Counted from the stretch's first letter, positions 1-11,243 are shown. The stretch: 64,000 bases of DNA from Porphyra umbilicalis (GCA_002049455.2 KV918939.1:91226-155225); one strand, 5' to 3'. Numbers and translations are program-made. Notes: generated by a model not told the origin, from the sequence alone.

Positions 1-188
1 GTTGTCAGTGTCCAACTTGGTGACGCGCGGGACGCCGTCACCCGTCATTGCGCCGACCGGTTGATCTCGTTGGCCACTTCGTGCCCGGTCCACCGGCCGC
101 CACGTGCGCCAAACGACTTGACCTCACGCCTCGTCCCGGCGAGATCTTTCCGGATGCGCCGCTCGTGGCCTTGCCTCGCCGCCACGCC

Positions 189-422
189 TTACTGACGCCG
201 CGGCACCGTCGCTCCTTCGGTGGCGTCGTCCGCCTCCGCCGACTGCTCCGCCGCCTCGGTCCGCGAGCGCGTAGGTCCCGGTGTGGGCAGCATGAGGATG
301 TTGTCCACGTACACCACCCACGTCTCCCCGGTGCACCCCGGATCGCCGGCCGCCTGAGAAAGCGCCGGCGGCAGCGGGGTCCCAGGGGCAGATGCCAAGC
401 CAAATGTAAAGGCTGGGCCCAC
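189..422 (-). pseudogene. Reverse transcriptase fragment (degenerate)
   Basis: The reading frame on the minus strand contains TWVVYVDNILMLPTPGPTR, which resembles the catalytic 'YVDD' box of retroelement reverse transcriptases followed by the usual histidine/thumb-proximal region; here the second aspartate of the box is Asn. The frame stops at about 189 and no flanking RT motifs (LPQG, FLG) are visible within the window edge. It is best read as a decayed scrap of an LTR or DIRS-like element. Chance similarity is possible because only one motif is present. Confidence 0.3.
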
Positions 423-451
423 AACCTGTTGTGAGAGGCTAGATTGCTCAC

Positions 452-1708
452 GCGCGCGCCCGCCTAGAGTGCGTGCGCGTGTGTTTGTTCTCCCCCGCCG
501 TAGCTAGACGCAGATGAGAAAAAAGTAAACGCTCTGTCCTCTCTCCTGCGCCTGGGGCTAGCCCCCGAGGCGCGTCCTTCTTTACCCTGTCAGGCGGCGC
601 CCGCTCTTCTCACAGCACCCCGCCCCCTACCTACGCTCCCCCAGCACGCCCTGCCCGCGCGCCCCGTGCGGGCTCACTCTCCCCGGTGCGGGCCCCCCAC
701 GCCCGTCCCGGTTTGCATCCCGCCAGGAGCGGTGCCCAGGCATGGGCGCCTCTGCCCTCTTGAAGCCGCTCCGCGCCTGCCCTCCCGCGCCTGCCAGGAC
801 TCCCCCACATCCTGGCCGGCGGCGACCCCTCGTCGTCGGCGCGGCTGGCCACTCAGCCCAGCCGTCTGCTGTGGGTCGCGGCTGCCCTGGGTTGCCCCGA
901 GACGGGGACACCCACGGCGGCTGCCACCTGTAGGAGGACTTGACCGGAGTGCCGTTGGCGCGGGGAGCACTTAGTAGTTGCTCCCCCCGCCCTCACAACA
1001 GTCCGCAAATTACCTGACAAGCCCTGATGGGCTGTATACGCTCCTGTTGTATCGGACCGCGCCGCTCAGCAGGCAAGGGCCTCCCGCCTCCCCTGTCCAA
1101 CATCACGAGTGGTTCTGTTTTTTCATGCGGGCCTCGGCTCCGCGGGTGCCTCAGGGGCGCAGCATGAAATCTGCTTGTGGCCCGTATCGGGGGACTGTCT
1201 CCGGGCGAAAGAGCGGGTTGTGAGTTAGCAGCGTCGTGCGTCGCTCAGCGGGTGCGGCCTACGCGCGGGCTGCCATGAGACGGTGACGCACGCAGCGCTG
1301 TCAAGCGTACAGCTGGCTGCAGCCATCAATCCCCACGCTCGTGCTCTGCCGCGCGCTCGACCAGCGCGCCCGCGGGGTTCCCCGTGCTTCCTCTGTGAGT
1401 GGCGCCTCGTCAAACGTGCCGGGGGCAATTGCAAGGCCCTGCAGCGCGGGGCGTAGGCCGGGCAGTGGGGCAGTATCATCTTCAGCCTCCCCTTTGTGCT
1501 CCAGCTGCACATCTTTGTTGCATACCCAGCAGCGGTGGTCCGGTCGACTTGCTCATAAGAGCGTCAGCCATCCTGGCGAGCTGCACAAGATGGCCCACCT
1601 ACAAAACAGGTGTGGGCAGCTTCCGACGACAAGGAAGCCGCCGCACGTCATCCAGCTGCTGCCGGTGGATGCGGGCCCCCTTTGCTCGACCCCTTCTGGG
1701 AGTCCACC
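452..1708. other. Non-coding region, nothing recognised
   Basis: No open frame here has recognisable motifs or a protein-like composition. The stretch from about 540 to 960 is C-rich, and a less GC-rich part follows at 960-1230. No inverted or tandem repeat of note was seen. Confidence 0.4.
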
Positions 1709-3488
1709 ATGCCGTGCCGGGCCATTCTCACCCGCGGCGTCCTTCTCAGCGCCGCCGCTGCCGCCGTCGCGGCGGCAGCCGCCCTCCCCTCCGACGCGGT
1801 CAAAGAGCTCCTCCCCTAGACGCCCGCCGAGGTGGCAAACTTTGTCTCCTCCTCTATGAACGCGTCGGTCAACCGGTGCGATGACGCCTACGAGTGGGCG
1901 TGCGGCGGGCGGTATGCCGCGAATCCAGGCTCGCGCAACTATGGGGCAATCGCCGACCGCGTCGAGGTCACCTGGACAAGCTGCTCCGTGTGGCGCCGCT
2001 CAAAAACACCAATCCGGGCATCCTGTACAACGATTACCTCAACCTCGACAGCCGCCCGCACGATGTGTCCATGCTGGCGCGGTTTGGGCCTGTGCTGCGC
2101 GCGGTCAGCGCCAACAGCACGTACGCGTCGGTCGTCGCGGCGCTGGCAACGATGCACAGCAACAGCGGCGGGGAGCCACTGTTTAAGACGGGCACTATTC
2201 GCGACAGCCGCACCGAGTACGGCGTTAAGGTGCTCAAGGTGCACCGGCCTACGTTGGGGATGTTCAAGAGGGGCTTCCACGGGAGTTCCTGCCGCGACAA
2301 GGAGGTTCAGGCTGCCTTTAAGACGATGCTTGTGGCTTTTATGCGCTACGCCAACGAGGCTGAGCTGCTGGGTGGTGCGGCCGATCGGGGGATGGCGGCA
2401 TCGGGGTGGGCAAGCGCGGAGGAGGTCACCGAGGCGGTCTACGCGTTTGAGGAGCGCATCCAAGTGTTCAAGACCGCCGGCTACCGCGCGTACAAGGACG
2501 CCAAGAATCATCCAAAGATGAACTACCTGTCACTGGCGACGACCAAGGAGCTGGAGCTGATCGCCGGCACGTTTGCGATATTCGGTGTGAAGGTGCCGAC
2601 CGGCCTCGCCGTCATCAAGTACCCCGTCTACTTTGGGTCGCTCAACGATTGGATCCGCGCCGACGTTGTCGGTAACGCTAACAATGGGCGCGCCATCCTT
2701 CAAGCGTATCTCGCCTACAAGGTCACCCGCTCGTTTGGCGCCAAGTAGCTCGTCGTCCCAGACGTACAGGCCGCGTACTGCGCGTACAAGGCGGTGTCGA
2801 CGAACGGGAGCAGGTTCAAGCCCCGCGCGGAGCGCTGCTTTTCCCGTGTTGCCAAGCGCTTCTCGGTAGAGATGTCGGAAGCGTTTATGGACAACTTTTT
2901 CGGGCCGGACACGGTCGCCTTCGCCAAGGGGATGGCCAAGGACATCCGAGTGGCGTACGATGCCCGCCTCAAGGCGTCGGCGTGGCGTTACGCGCCGACC
3001 AAGGCGGCTGCTGTCTCGAAGCTCGCGGCAATGAAGCTGGTGGTCGCCGACAACACCCCCAGCGGCCCCGAAGACAACATGGCCGACGTGGTTTGCACCA
3101 AGGACGACTACGCGTCGTCCTACCTGTCGGCCAACGTTCACCTTTGGCGGGTGCAGTGGCATCGGCTGGTCAACCCGCGCGCGCCGCACCAGGCGAGCCT
3201 CCGCATCTGGAGGACCAACGAGCGGCATGATGGGTACCGCAACGAGATTTACATCCCAGCGGCGACCCTCTCTTTGCCCACCTTCAGCTCTCTTTCCTTG
3301 GCGCGGCACAGATTTGGTGCAAGCGCCTCGACGTGGAGGAGCTGGCCGACGACCTGCGCAATGACGTGCACTCGCCCAAGCGGTACCGCGTCGAGGGCAC
3401 CCTCTCCCAGTTTGGCGAGTTTGCCAAGGCCTTCAACTGCCCGGCCGGCTCGCGGTACAACTCGGCGAACAAGTGTTCCCTCTACTGA
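1709..3488 (+). pseudogene. M13 (neprilysin-like) metallopeptidase pseudogene, catalytic core deleted
   Basis: Fragments match M13 zinc peptidases in order. An ATG at 1709 opens a hydrophobic Ala/Val signal or anchor segment that hits an in-frame TAG at 1817. The same frame resumes with VNRCDDAYEWACGGRY, the family's N-terminal 'CDDFYxxACGGW' signature. A +1 shift near 1965 leads into about 260 residues ending at a second in-frame TAG (2746), then on to NEIYIPAATLSLPTF (family NEIVFPAxILQPPFF). Immediately after, in a third frame, comes LSFLGAAQIWCKRL and HSPKRYRVEG, the C-terminal end of the family, closing with a conserved Cys and TGA at 3486. The intervening HExxH and GENIAD zinc/catalytic segment, about 150 residues, is missing. 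With two nonsense codons, two frame changes and a core deletion, it cannot be an active peptidase. Confidence 0.8.
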
Positions 3489-4343
3489 GGGGGGTGAGGG
3501 GGAGGGAGCATGACATGCCGAGGGGGTGCCGTCGAGGCGGCGTGTCGGCGGGGCGGGGGCGACACGGCGGGTGTCGGTCGCTGCGAGGGCGATTTTCGTA
3601 TTGCCAGCTGCCATTGACCGATAGCGAGAGAACCATGTCCCACTCCAGCACACATGTGGCGCTTTACAGCCGTTCTCTGAAGAATCCCGCACTACAACTG
3701 TCCCAAAAGTGTTCCAAATCGGCCTCGGCGGCGTCGTAGAGGCGGATTTGGAACTCTTTTGCAACAGTTGGAGTGCGGGATATTTGGGAGAGCGGCTGTA
3801 AAGCGCCACAACTCTTCGTCTCAAGAGGGCTCGCTCGCCTATTTCGCTGGTTGGCTTGCTTACGCGAGCCGCGGCAGCTGCTCCGCTGGAGATCGCGCCC
3901 CGCCCCACTCTGGTGGCCCGGGGCGCTATGGCAGATGCCAGTTGTCAAAGTGTATGGCCTCCCGGGCGGGGAACTCCTCAGGCGCCCAGCTTTGTGGCAG
4001 CCACCCATCCATTGTGTTGTGGGTGCGTGAGCGCGGTGCGAGCGCTGTGGTGCCGCCACGGTGTGGAGAGAGCACGCAGGCGCTGTTGCAGAGCCGCCTC
4101 AGCAGGGCTCCTGGGACCCGTCGCAAACCCAGCTGAAACAGTCACGCCGTGCTTGCGTCTTGCAGCTCCCGCACGCATGCAGGTGGAGGGCTCCTTTCGT
4201 TTGTTCAGGCGGAGGAGACCGCGGCCCGCTCCGCCCTTGGTTTCAACCGTTTTCGCAGTCAAGCGTGCTCGCTCCTCGCACCCCACGCGACCACTGTTCC
4301 CCTGCCGCCTACGTCCGAAGTCCTTTGGCAGCCATTGCCCTAG
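3489..4343. other. Intergenic region with one foldback element
   Basis: Holds the palindromic MITE at 3655-3810. The remainder (3811-4343) has no recognisable coding content and is the likely 5' region of the gene starting at 4344. A short G-rich patch (G6, G5) directly follows the M13 pseudogene stop. Confidence 0.45.
3655..3810. mobile_element. Foldback MITE, 156 bp
   Basis: The left end TGTGGCGCTTTACAGCCG and the right end CGGCTGTAAAGCGCCACA are perfect inverted repeats, and the pairing continues imperfectly for almost the whole length (left arm about 3655-3726, right arm about 3739-3810). The element would fold into one long hairpin. No convincing target-site duplication was found. Its first bases after TG (TGGCGCTT) also begin the ends of the large element at 11244-23033, which could mean a related transposase or may be chance. 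Confidence 0.7.
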
Positions 4344-6233
4344 ATGGCATCCTCTCCTGGCCCCCCGCCGCCGACGAGTCCGTCCGCCCCCGACGACGAG
4401 GGTAACAACGAGTCAACGTCGAGCACAGCCTCCACCGCCTCCCTGGACGGCCTCCGCCCCGAGGACGTGGACAAGGGGTCCAGGCCCTTCCGTCGCATCG
4501 ATAGCGACGATGTCGATCCGCCGGCCGGCCGCCGCGTGTCTGTCGCCGGCTCGGCGGCCACCGACCGGACGGCCCGCGACGGCCGCGGCGGCACCGACGG
4601 CGACGGTGGTGCGCGCACCACCGGCCGGTGGCGTCGCTCCTCTGCCGCCGGCGACCGGCGGTCCTCCGCGTCCCGCACGGACCGCCGCGAGGCGCGGCTG
4701 CTCGCGTCGAGCCGCGGGCGCGTGCGGGCGGCGCTGCTCGCGCGGGATCCCGGCGGGTACAAGCGGGCGCTCGCCGAGAAGCACGACCTCGAGGCGGTCT
4801 TTACGGGCTTGGCCAAACTTGGCGAAGCCGTGACGTCGGCGCGTGGGCGGGGGCTGGCGGACATTGCGTTTGTGCTCGACGAGGAGCGCCGCGACGTGCG
4901 GCGGGCGCTCGACGCGGCGCTCAGCGAGGCCGACGAGGACGTGGCGTTGACGGGCGTGGCGGCCGCCGGCAAGCGGATGGAAGAGGCGTTTGCCATTTGG
5001 GAGGGCTTTGAAGCCGAGGAGCGGACGGCCAAGGCGTCGGCGCACGCGGCGCTACCGTGGTACGCCCGCTGGGCAGACATGGACGGGGATGGGGAGGTGA
5101 GCTACCGGGAGAAGCGGCTGTGGATCACGCTCGGGCTCCTCGGCATTATCACCATCACGTGCGTGGTGCTCGTCGGCCTCTTGACGCGTGATTTCGTCCT
5201 TGACGTGCGGCATCCGCTGACGCATGCGCGCTTTGAAGACGTGACCGTCCTCGAGGTGCCCCGCCTCAGCTTTTGCGTCGAGGGGCCCGCCTTCTCCACC
5301 GCCCTCCGTGGCGACCGCACCTTTCCCGGGCCGGACCTCTTTAATGTCACCTATGTGCAGCTGCCGCCTGGGGAGGACGCGAAACAGCCGGGCAAGCAGG
5401 AATTCAAACCCATTGAGGAGGGCCTCATGCGCGAGTTGGAGAATGGGCCTCCCGACTGCTCTGACGCCCAAGGCCTCTTGTCGGCGACGGTTACGGGCAT
5501 CACCTGCGTCTACTGCTACGAGCTCATCGCCGAGCAGCTCGAGCTCCACCGCGGCGTCTCCGTGGCGGAAAATGCGCGGCACAACGTGCAGGTGCACTTT
5601 CAGTCCTACGCTCCGTTCGCGCAGTGCATGGTCGCGCCGACCAACACCAACGACGAGAGTGTGGAGGACCTGCGAAAACTTATCAACACGACGACCGCGT
5701 TGGCGGGGCTGATCGACTCCCTAGCGCTGACCGCCGCGCCGACGGCCACGTCGCCCATCACCGCGGCGGCGGTGGCGGCCATGTCGTCCGAGGAGCTGTG
5801 CAACACCGCCTTCTTTTCGGGCTACTTTTACCCGACGCCCGCGGGGGAGGCGACCCCCCGGTATGTTTGGGACGGGTCCGCCTGGACCTTTGACACAAGC
5901 CGCATCCGCTTCTCCTCCGCCATCACAGAGCATGACCCGGGGGTGGACGTGCACGTGCTCGATAAGCTGGTGGTGGCGGATAACCGGGCGGCGCACGATC
6001 ACGACTCGATTTCGGGGGTGCCGCTCGGCCGCGTCGCCGCCAACAGCCTCACGCAGATGCTGCTATCAAAACGCACCATTGAACACGACATTCGCCGTGG
6101 CGCCGACATCCAGCGGGTCAACGAGGAGCAGTACGCCGCCAAGGTCGAATTTTACCCGCGCTTTGAGGCGCGCCAGCCCGGCTTGCAGTTTTTCCACCTG
6201 TCCCTCGCCTTCCTCTCCTACACCGTTGAGCAC

Positions 6234-7214
6234 TAGGGTTGTGCAACACGCCCGGGGCGTGCTAAATTGCACGCCTGGGGCGTGCAATTTCACGTGTTTT
6301 GGGCGCGTCACGCCCTGCACGCCCAGAGTTTTAGGGGCGTGATTGGGGCGTGCTTGAAAAAAAACTACATAATTTCAAATGCGCTCTTGGTGCGCCAGTC
6401 CACCGAATATTTTTCGGTGCAGTTCCGTGCCACCTTCGTTACTTTTTCAGGGCGCGGTGTCTTACTGCTCCGTCGAGCGTCCACAAACAAGGTGGTCGAC
6501 GCTATGAGGCGTGGGGACAATTTTTCCGTCGTGTGCCCACAAACAAGGTGCTCGACGCCATGATGCGCGGGCGCCATCTGTGCGGGATGGGCACAGCAAC
6601 GGCCACCTGCTGTCATCAGCCAGGGAGGACGCAGAGGGGCTCCTCGACACGGGCGCCAATGAGGACGTTGAATGCGACGCATCGCGCGCCAGCCATGACC
6701 AGGCCGATGGCAGTGATGGAGAGGGCGCCGGCGGCGAGCTACGCGCCTCCTGAACGAGGATGTCGCCCGATGCCACGGCTGGCGCCGGCGTCCCTGGACA
6801 GGACGTTGGTCGTCCCGGCGACGAGGACGCCCCCGCGGTCGTGACCGAGAATGATTTGATGACCATCTGCTCTGGCTTTGTGCGCGGTGAGATGGGTGGG
6901 ACTGCGGGCGGTGGGGCAGCCGGTGGAGGCCAGGCGAGCCGACGTCCCGTGATGCTGCAATGCATCCTTGACGCAGACTGGCAGAGGCCAAGAGAGTGTA
7001 TCGCGTGTTTTCTGGCATTTTTGTGGTCCTTTGAAGCATCCAAATTGCAAGAATATTGGGTACTTTGAATCGCCTATCAAGTAAGTGTCAAAACATGGGG
7101 GCTACATTAAGGGCGTGAAGAGGGGCGTGCCAATGTTGGAGGCGTGCAGAAGGGCGTGATTAGGCGTGCATCGCCCACCCCGCCACCCAAAAAGGGGCGT
7201 GATGCACAACCCTA
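6234..7214. mobile_element. hAT-type non-autonomous element, 981 bp
   Basis: The ends are TAGGGTTGTGCA and its reverse complement, extending to about 20 bp with one mismatch, and fit the hAT terminal consensus YARNG. It is flanked by a perfect 8-bp direct duplication TTGAGCAC at 6226-6233 and 7215-7222, the length expected of hAT transposases. Subterminal sequence is enriched in GGGCGTG repeats at both ends. Inside there is a 35-bp sequence repeated with a 57-bp offset (6481-6515, 6538-6572). No transposase is encoded, so it depends on a copy elsewhere. It interrupts a coding exon. Confidence 0.88.
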
Positions 7215-7222
7215 TTGAGCAC

Positions 7223-7770
7223 TACTCGAGCCGCTCGACTTACACGGTGCCGCAATTCTTGGAGCAGGTAATTGGCTATGCGGGCAACTTCCTCGGCATG
7301 TCGGTATTTACCTTTGTCGTGGCGCCGCTGCTCTTTTTCCTCGGCCGCCGTGACGCGGCGCGCTCCGTGTCGGCCGCGGCGGCGGTCGCCGCCGCCGACG
7401 CCGAGGCGGGCGACGCGGGCGCGTCGGGGGGAATCACCGCCGGGGCGCGCGGCGGCGGCGGTGGCCCCGGCTCGTCGGGCGACCCAGGCGCCATGGCGAT
7501 GCTCGTGCGCATGTCCCCCCGCACGAGCGCCGTCGGGGTGCTCTCCCGGGAACACCACGCGCCGGGCCGAGGGCAGGGGAGGGGGGAGCAGGCCGCCTTT
7601 TGGCGCCCGCGGGAGATGAGCGGTTGGTCCCTGCCGACGTTTCTGCGGCCGCGGGAGGAGGGGGGGGGGGGGGGGGGGGTCGGCGCCCCGGCCGGGGGGG
7701 GGACGCCTCGCGCCGCGGCAACGCGTCTGTGTCGTGGGACACGATCGAGCGGGTGGACAGTGGCGCCTAG
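7223..7770 (+). CDS. C-terminal part of the disrupted two-pass membrane protein
   Basis: This is the downstream half of the gene that starts at 4344. It encodes YSSRSTYTVPQFLEQVIGYA, then the second transmembrane helix and a Gly/Ala-rich cytoplasmic tail. The direct frame runs into low-complexity sequence after the long G run around 7661-7678. The alternative frame after the run gives a compact ending and a TAG at 7768-7770. A run of ten G begins 8 nt after that stop, like the ends of several other genes in this window, which supports 7770 as the true end. Confidence 0.6.
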
Positions 7771-8684
7771 CGCTGCGCGGGGGGGGGGTGGGTGGACGGA
7801 AACAACGGAGGGGGGGGGGGGGGCAAGTGTGGCGGTGGCTGCGGCGGCGGCGACGGTAGCCGGCGCGGCGCGGGGACACTGCGCGGGATGCTGTGAGCCC
7901 AGAGCACGGGGGCGAGGCCTTGATCGTGCGATCATCCGTGCGTGCGGTGCGCGGTGCCGGAATCGATGAATGGCTACGGGCCTGTTTCGCGTCGATGGTA
8001 CGGGCGGACCGTGGCGGCCGTCGCGCGAGTGGCGCCCCGCCCGACCGCCGCCCCGGCCGCAACGGCAGGCCGCACGACAGTGAGAGGCACACCGTGGCCT
8101 GTTTGCAGCAGACAGCATCCGTCCTGCGCGGAGGCGCACGACGTTGTGTGCCGTCGGGCTCGACGGCCGCGCGAGCGGACGGGGGCTTGGTCGCCGATGT
8201 GAGGGCGATCACCCGCGACAGGGTGTGGAAAGAGCGCGAAGCAGGCCGCAGAGCGCGTCACACCGCCGCGGAGGGTGCGACCGACCCGGACGTGGCGGGG
8301 TCACGCGGGCCACGCCCAACTGCCGCCGTGAGTGGGCACACGGCGGCGCGCCGACCGCCCGCAACTCCGCCCCCGCCGCCGACACGGCGATGCGAGGGCG
8401 TGTGCCCTCGTGCACGCGCGCGGCGCACACGCTGGCAGTCGTTGGCACGCCGGCACCCACCCGGAGCCGGTCGGCTGTTGCGACGGCGGCGGCCGCCACC
8501 CCGTCGACGGCCGCCCCCGCGCCGCCAACGGCCGACGCCCCAGCCGCCGCCACGGCGTCGCCCGCCGCCAGCAGCGGCACGCGCTCGGTTCGAACGGCGC
8601 TCGCCGCCGCCGCCGCCGCCGCTGCCGCCGCTGCCGGCCGTCGGTGCCGTCACGCCCCACCGCCGCCCCGTCGGCCGCCGACGC
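7771..8684. other. GC-rich intergenic region
   Basis: Opens with a G10 run 8 nt after the preceding stop and has a second long G run near 7811-7822. Long open frames here are low-complexity Arg/Pro/Ala translations on every strand and show no domain. No gene can be supported. Confidence 0.45.
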
Positions 8685-10065
8685 CCCTATGGGAACAGAA
8701 CCAGGATAAAACCGGGATATTGCCAGGATGTGGCAGGATCTGAGGACTTCGCCATGAGAAGGGAGGCCTCTCCCACTGAGGCTTGTGCTTACAGATACAC
8801 TATGCTTGCCAGAAGGGCTCCACGCCACCTTCCGGAATTGCATGACAGCAACGAAGAGTTTCCGACCACTTGATTGGTCAGATGAACCGACTCGGGTGCT
8901 CCTGACCAGCAGCCCAAGGACTTGGCATGTCGGGGTCATCGTCGCAACGGCTCGTCGACCACCCGCCATCGTCGTCGCCGTGCTGTCGTCGTATGTGCAC
9001 GATACTGCTTGACTCGCCTATCCGCTCTGTGTTCTTTAGCAGGTATGGCCTCATGTCTCTTGTTTCGAAGGTGACAACGAGGGTTTGCAGTGGTCCGCCC
9101 CGGTGTCCTGCTTCTCGGGTTGGCCTGGAGGTGCGTGACATATCTCTCCCCCCTCCCATGCCCGTCGATTCTCTGCTCCCTCTCTTCCTGTGTGCTTTCC
9201 ATTTGTTATCACTCATCCTGTGTGCTTTCTCTGTGTTATCTCTCTTCCTGTTTGCTTTCTTTTTGTTTTGCTAGCGAACCACCAACCTTCTCACACGTTT
9301 GGCCGCGCGTGGAGCTGAGTCCCTGTTTGCGGAAGCGGGGAGGGGGGTTGTGTTATTGGGGCTTTTTGCACGATGGGGATGGATGGAATTCGTCTGTGTT
9401 CTTGCGTTGCAATAGTGGCGCTCGGATCGTGGTGTGATGCCCATTCTTCCGGCGAGCTGTATGTTCTCTCGTGACCTTCGTGACTGCGTTGCTCTGCTCC
9501 TGTCTGCCGCGTTGCTCAGCTCGTCTCTGCTCCTCTGCTTGCTTATCTGGCTGCCTTATGTCGTGCGCCTCCTTTTGCTTGTAGTGTGCAAGTTGGAGGG
9601 GTGAGGAGTGAGAGAGGGGGTGTGTTGGCCGCGGTTTGTGGGAGGCGAGTGGACGGTGTCATGTCGTGTGCGGCTCTTTTGCGGGGCCATACGTTGGCGC
9701 TGAGTGGTGCTGGGTGAGTGCCTTAACCTCCTGGACTTGGGCGACGTCATCGCGCATGGGTTCGCCGAGATGGCGGTCGTCATGGCGGCCGTCTTTTTCC
9801 CACTTCTTTTTTCCCGTTGGGAAGAAGACGGCCACGAGCGTCTGTAGTGTCAAATCAGTATTACTACAATTCACATGCTGGCATGAAATTGCTGTAATGT
9901 AGCCGGCCGCGCTCAGGCACCCGGCTGCTGTCGGCGGCCCGTGAGGGCGATTGTGAGCCAATCAAAGTCCAGCCGATCCCGGTTTTATCCTGGTCTTGCC
10001 CCTGCCCAGGGCCGATGAGCCTGCGATGGCGATCCCGGTTTTATCCCGGTTCTGTTCCCATAGGG
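8685..10065. mobile_element. Non-autonomous DNA transposon with 35-bp inverted ends, 1.38 kb
   Basis: The left end CCCTATGGGAACAGAACC continues to 8719 (…GATAAAACCGGGAT) and is matched by an inverted copy at 10031-10065 with one substitution. The flanks show the same three bases CGC on both sides (8682-8684 and 10066-10068), a possible 3-bp target duplication. A second partial copy of the right-end sequence (GATCCCGGTTTTATCCTGG) lies at about 9977-9995, a subterminal repeat. No transposase or other protein is recognisable inside; base composition is lower in GC than the surroundings. Superfamily unknown. Confidence 0.75.
9179..9269. repeat. Pyrimidine-rich tandem repeat, about 30 bp x 3
   Basis: Three degenerate copies of a unit of the form CTTCCTGTGTGCTTTC-N6-GTTAT follow each other inside the 1.38-kb element. 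They are T/C-rich on the plus strand. Confidence 0.65.
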
Positions 10066-11243
10066 CGCTCACGGCGGGCGCCGTCGCACACGCCACGGCC
10101 GAGGATGGCCGCTGCGGCGTCGCGGGGGGGGGGAGCGCTGGCGCGCGCGGAGCGCGCCGCCGCCGTCTGAGTGGCGGCCGCATAGCCGCCTGTCGACGCA
10201 GGCGCGGCGCGCGGGGCTATCGCGCGGGTGGGGAGCGCCGCCCGCCGCTGCCCGACCGGTCGCCGCGGCCACCTCTGCCGGCGACGGGAGGGGTGACGAC
10301 ACGTGGACGGGCGGAGAAGGAGACCACCAGCACCCAAAGGAGGAGACGGGAGGGAGCATGGAGAAATATACAGGCGTGTCGGGGGCAGGGCTACGGAAAC
10401 AAACTGGGGGCACGCCACGTCCACCAAGAAACACGCCGTCCAACCTCCCCCCTCGCCGAAATACACAGTGGAGCGGATGGTAGTGCAAATCCGGCCATCC
10501 ATTGGTGTAGATTCGTGATTCTGGCCATCTATTGGCCCTTATTCGTGCTGTCAGGTTGACGTTCAATGTGAAGGGCTTCCGAGCCAGATCTGGCACGAAA
10601 ATAACGCGGCGGCTCTCGCGTACAGCGCCCAGGGTTGCAAGTTTACGGTGTACTCATCGGCTGAAGGTTTCATTTCAGTATAATTATAGAAAGGCTGACA
10701 GTGTAGTTTTAGTAAGCATTTATGGAAGACTTATGCCCACCACGTTCCAACATATATAAAACTTCATTCCGACAGTTTCGCCTGGCGATCTACCTCGTCA
10801 CCGGCAATGGCGCGAGCTTACGGTGGCGCTGGGGGCAATGCCAGGCAGCCGTTTCGCGGGGGGGGGAGCTGCAGGCAATACCAGGCAGCCATTTCGCTGG
10901 GGGGGCGGCGCTGCGGGCAGTGCCAGGCAGTCATTTCCCGGGGGGCGGCGGCACTGGCTGTGTCGCCAGAGCGCGTTGTGGCTGGAGCCGAATGTTCAAT
11001 TACAGTATTTAAATGAAACTTTACATGAGTAAATGGAAAGCGACTACCAACACGTGGTGCACACGTTGCATAATTATAGTCTGCCGATTCATGGTTTGCA
11101 TTAATACAGTGAAAATTTCAGGTGTATTAATCCGACTATAATTATCCCCTCTCAACCCTGACAGCGCCCCCCCCCACGGCCGCCGCTCCGAATTGATGCC
11201 AGTAAGGCAATCGGGCCTGCAGTACATGAAATTTAGCCTAGTA
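10066..11243. other. Non-coding region left of the large transposon
   Basis: Contains a 41-bp tandem repeat (10822-10950). An AT-richer part from about 10600 to 11150 contrasts with the GC-rich genome and includes a 12-bp inverted repeat (ATAATTATAGTC near 11068 and GACTATAATTAT near 11132). No supported gene. Confidence 0.45.
10822..10950. repeat. 41-bp tandem repeat, three copies
   Basis: The core CCAGGCAGCCGTTTCGC recurs at 10841, 10881 and 10923 with small changes, each followed by a G run. The period is 40-42 bp. Confidence 0.75.

Larger units (their letters stand above)
4344..7770 (+). pseudogene. Two-pass EF-hand membrane protein, split by a hAT-type insertion
   Basis: From ATG 4344 the frame runs 630 codons to His at 6231-6233, where an inserted element supplies an immediate TAG. 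Removing 6234-7214 and one copy of the 8-bp duplication restores the frame exactly on a codon boundary (next codon TAC, 7223). Visible parts: an acidic, disordered N-terminus (1-100); a charged helical region; one EF-hand loop DMDGDGEVSYRE (about 245-256); a first membrane helix WITLGLLGIITITCVVLVGL (about 260-282); a large Cys-containing ectodomain starting VPRLSFC; and, after the insertion, a second membrane helix FLGMSVFTFVVAPLLFFL. The topology and the motifs flanking the helices recall DEG/ENaC-type channels, but that is inference. The C-terminus probably ends at TAG 7768 after a frame change in the G run near 7661-7678, giving a tail ending in SVSWDTIERVDSGA. An intact allele may exist elsewhere. 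Confidence 0.7.

Noticed and set aside
6234..7214. Reading the hAT-type insert as a spliceosomal intron
   Set aside because: It begins TAGGG and ends CCCTA with terminal inverted repeats and an 8-bp duplication; there are no GT/AG borders at the joints.
7893..8873. 326-codon open frame (+) and overlapping long frames on the other strand
   Set aside because: Arg/Pro/Ala low complexity on all frames with no motif, and it runs across the left boundary of the 1.38-kb element. Long stop-free frames are expected at this GC content.
9847..9900. Weak hairpin ATTACTACAATTCAC / GAAATTGCTGTAAT
   Set aside because: Imperfect, short and inside a larger element; no independent significance.
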